Part shown: positions 62,068 through 64,000 of the stretch, piece after piece
Numbering within the stretch: position 1 is the first letter of the stretch
How the letters are laid out: every line of letters begins with the position of its first letter
NCBI GenBank assembly: GCA_965232265.1
Contig: CBDDPH010000002.1
Location: forward strand, 3,534,001-3,598,000
Length of the DNA: 64,000 nucleotides
Reading direction: 5' to 3'
Source: VXRD01 sp965232265
Lineage (GTDB): Bacteria > Latescibacterota > UBA2968
The notes under the pieces: model-generated
Told to the model about the DNA's origin: nothing
The model's database searches: none
What the model saw: the letters and a program-made list of their open reading frames with translations, nothing else
Program-made: the position numbers and the translations under genes

Positions 62068-62517
62068 ATGGAAACACATGTTCCACTCATCAGCACCCGG
62101 ACGAAGGGCCCGTTGGGATTGGTTCACCTTCCGAGACTATGGTTGAAAATGCGTCTGTCTGCAAAGGGCAAGTTGGCAGATGAATACAGAGCGGGCGAAG
62201 GCGGGTTCGATGGCATGCTGCTCGAAGCCCTGGGAATTGACGCAACCACCGCTGTCGCTTTCGTAAGCGCGTCGCAGCCGAGCTATCTGGCATTCGAGGC
62301 ATGGGTGAAAGAAAATGCAAAACCGGGAAGCCTGACGCCGGAGGCGATTGACCAATTCAACGAACGCATCCTCTCATTCCCCAAGCCAGAGCCTGGCCGA
62401 AGCGAAATGCTTGAGGTCCTTGGGTTGCCCCAGTCTGACAAAAAGTGGCTCGGCACCGACCTCAACGACCTCGACGACTGGCATGGCTTTCATCTGGCCT
62501 TACGCGATGAGGCGTGA
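62068..62517 (+). CDS. DUF5069-type protein
   Basis: 149 residues from ATG 62068 (METHVPLISTRTKGP), with AAGGAG upstream. LPRLWLKMRLSAKGKLADEY and DWHGFHLAL fit the DUF5069 family, seen in Planctomycetes, Verrucomicrobia and other catabolic specialists. The function is unknown. A longer frame from 61918 would overlap the GH4 gene by over 100 bases and is unlikely. Confidence 0.75.
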   Translation: METHVPLISTRTKGPLGLVHLPRLWLKMRLSAKGKLADEYRAGEGGFDGMLLEALGIDATTAVAFVSASQPSYLAFEAWVKENAKPGSLTPEAIDQFNERILSFPKPEPGRSEMLEVLGLPQSDKKWLGTDLNDLDDWHGFHLALRDEA

Positions 62518-62546
62518 GCAAACGATTCCATAGCAAAGGAGCCTTC

Positions 62547-63539
62547 ATGTCCGACTTCCCGTCTCAATCGCGTTACGACAGCATGACATATAGACGGTGC
62601 GGCAACAGCGGTATTCAACTCCCGCTACTCTCTCTCGGCCTGTGGCATAATTTTGGCGGCGTCGATGTATTTGAAAATGGGCGTGCTATTGTGCGCACTG
62701 CCTTCGACCACGGCATCACACACCTGGACTTGGCCAACAACTACGGACCGCCCTATGGCTCTGCCGAAGAGACCCTCGGTCGCATCCTCCAACTCGACCT
62801 ATCACCCTACCGGGACGAACTACTCATCTCCACCAAGGCCGGATTTGATATGTGGCCCGGACCCTATGGCAATTTTGGCTCGCGGAAATACCTCGTTGCC
62901 AGCCTCGACCAAAGCCTCAAACGCATGGGGATAGACTATGTCGATATCTTCTACCACCATCGCCCCGATCCCGACACGCCGCTCGCAGAAACCATGGGTG
63001 CCCTCGATTTCGCCGTCCGTTCAGGTCGCGCCCTCTATGTTGGCATCTCCAATTATCCGCCCAACAGAACCAGAGCGGCGGCGCAAATCCTGCGCGACCT
63101 GGGTACGCCCTGCCTGATCCATCAGCCCAAATACAATCTGCTTACCCGGCACCCCGAAAACAATGGCCTCTTCGACACACTGCAGGATGAAGGCATCGGC
63201 TGCATCGCCTTCTCCATCCTCAACGGCGGCATGCTCACCGACAAATACCTGGACGGCATCCCCGCAGACTCCCGCGCCGCTCGCCCGGGTCACCCGCTCA
63301 AAAATCGCCTCAACAAAGAATTCCTCGGCAAAATCAGCAAACTCAACGACCACGCCTGCGCCCGCGGCCAGACCCTCGCCCAGATGGCCATCGCCTGGGT
63401 CCTCCGCCAGGAGGCGGTCACGACCGCGCTTTGCGGAGCCAGCCGCCCCGAACAAATTGAGGACAGCCTCGGCGTTCTCGACAACCTGAATTTCACCGAA
63501 GACGAACTCCAGACAATCGACAATATCTTAGCGAAGTAA
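62547..63539 (+). CDS. Aldo/keto reductase
   Basis: 330 residues from ATG 62547 (MSDFPSQSRYDSMTYRRCG), with AAAGGAG upstream. The catalytic tetrad fits: D73-like DLANNYG with Tyr, K in LISTKAGF, H in YHHRPDPDTP. NADPH-dependent, YghZ-like subgroup (glyceraldehyde-3-phosphate/L-sugar reductases). It probably reduces the aldehyde product of this cluster. Confidence 0.92.
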   Translation: MSDFPSQSRYDSMTYRRCGNSGIQLPLLSLGLWHNFGGVDVFENGRAIVRTAFDHGITHLDLANNYGPPYGSAEETLGRILQLDLSPYRDELLISTKAGFDMWPGPYGNFGSRKYLVASLDQSLKRMGIDYVDIFYHHRPDPDTPLAETMGALDFAVRSGRALYVGISNYPPNRTRAAAQILRDLGTPCLIHQPKYNLLTRHPENNGLFDTLQDEGIGCIAFSILNGGMLTDKYLDGIPADSRAARPGHPLKNRLNKEFLGKISKLNDHACARGQTLAQMAIAWVLRQEAVTTALCGASRPEQIEDSLGVLDNLNFTEDELQTIDNILAK

Positions 63540-63576
63540 ACGACCTGCTGAGAGAAGCCCGATCGGGAGTTGTGCA

Positions 63577-64000
63577 TTGAAAGTCGAAAATCTTCCAACT
63601 GCTGTCCAGGCCCACCTGGCGGGTTTTGAGTCAGATGGAGAAAATCTCCGAACAGCATCGTGCGCCGACGTGTTCCGGTACACGCACCCACGCAAACAGA
63701 GTTTGTTCCTCAAAGTGCGAAGTACGCATGCGGCACCACAAGAATCCGATCTTCTGGCCGAGAAAACGGCAATGTCCTGGCTCCAAGGGAAACTGAACGT
63801 GCCTCGCGTGGTCTGCTTCCACGAAGCAGGCGATACTCAGTATCTGCTCATGACCCAAATCGCTGGTGTATCTGGCATCCACCAAAATGTCAAAAGTGAT
63901 ATTCCGCATCTCGTACGCATGTTTGCTCGCGGTCTCCGCGAAATTCACGCAATAGCGATCAATTCGTGTCCCCTGGACTGGCGTATGGAACGCTATTTTG
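63577..64000 (+). CDS. Aminoglycoside/sugar phosphotransferase (APH) family protein, 3' end outside the window
   Basis: A 141-residue part visible, starting at TTG 63577 after GGGAG. The kinase lysine is in SLFLKVRST, with E in the following helix (ESDLLAEKTAMSWL), and the hinge region YLLMTQIAG, then LREIHAI. The N-lobe of the APH(3')/choline-kinase fold is complete; catalytic H-x-D lies beyond the end. Substrate could be an aminoglycoside or, in this context, a sugar. Confidence 0.82.
   Translation, partial: MKVENLPTAVQAHLAGFESDGENLRTASCADVFRYTHPRKQSLFLKVRSTHAAPQESDLLAEKTAMSWLQGKLNVPRVVCFHEAGDTQYLLMTQIAGVSGIHQNVKSDIPHLVRMFARGLREIHAIAINSCPLDWRMERYF

Overview
The window looks like a chromosomal segment of an uncultured Gram-negative bacterium. 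The housekeeping genes are bacterial: ribosomal proteins, mutS, scpAB, trpS, accBC, efp, mnmG, aroC and ispH. Several features recall the Latescibacterota/Poribacteria/FCB-type genomes: phytanoyl-CoA dioxygenase-like (PhyH) enzymes, a sulfatase, Gfo/Idh and FAD oxidoreductases, DUF1703-type ATPase/nuclease and Uma2 genes, and many short dispersed intergenic repeats. That placement is an inference from gene content and was not computed. No rRNA, tRNA or CRISPR array was recognised.

Layout. 1-3 kb (+): a cut-off GNAT acetyltransferase, a PhyH dioxygenase and an AAA-ATPase/PD-(D/E)XK protein, followed by a multi-hairpin repeat. 3-20 kb (-): a core block with mutS and an overlapping MNT nucleotidyltransferase (HEPN partner reduced to a remnant), an unknown gene, mtaB, rpsA, plsC, cmk, an RluB-type synthase, scpB, scpA, trpS, an HNH nuclease, gcvH, accC, accB, efp, a methyltransferase and a TPR protein. 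20.6-29.2 kb (+): a chromate transporter-like protein, bioB, mnmG, a SirB1-like protein, smpB, a DnaC-like ATPase, rph, Uma2, rdgB, two very small membrane proteins and a VOC protein. 29.2-37.5 kb (-): two SDRs, mutY, a DUF1232 protein, a PIN toxin/antitoxin pair coupled to an AMP-forming ligase, aroC and a serine hydrolase; a small lipoprotein follows on +. 38.3-41.2 kb (-): rplM-rpsI-rpsB-tsf-frr, without the usual pyrH. Upstream of it lies a structured transcription unit with a promoter, a tiny leader ORF and a terminator.

41.7-48.7 kb: a YWTD propeller protein divergent from an XRE regulator, ispH, then a divergent Gfo/Idh oxidoreductase versus a barrel-like protein plus an Ldh2-type dehydrogenase, and a UVR-motif protein. 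48.7-56.7 kb is an accessory, decayed region: a frameshifted GIY-YIG gene, an IS200-like remnant, an IS3-like remnant inside an ABC permease gene, an orphan zinc protein, GNAT, M14 peptidase, Nudix, a TolB-like protein and a broken FAD oxidoreductase. 57-64 kb (+) is a co-directional catabolic-looking cluster: FAD oxidoreductase, sulfatase, PhyH, GH4 glycosidase, DUF5069, aldo/keto reductase and a cut-off APH kinase.

Most unusual signals: the structured leader/ncRNA at 41.39-41.67 kb with three in-frame amber codons; heptanucleotide GACAACT arrays directly in front of two start codons; a possible -1 frameshift on A8 in the GIY-YIG gene; a zinc-ribbon extension upstream of the first ATG of the DnaC-like gene; and an ABC permease split by an IS whose two ends survive on either side.
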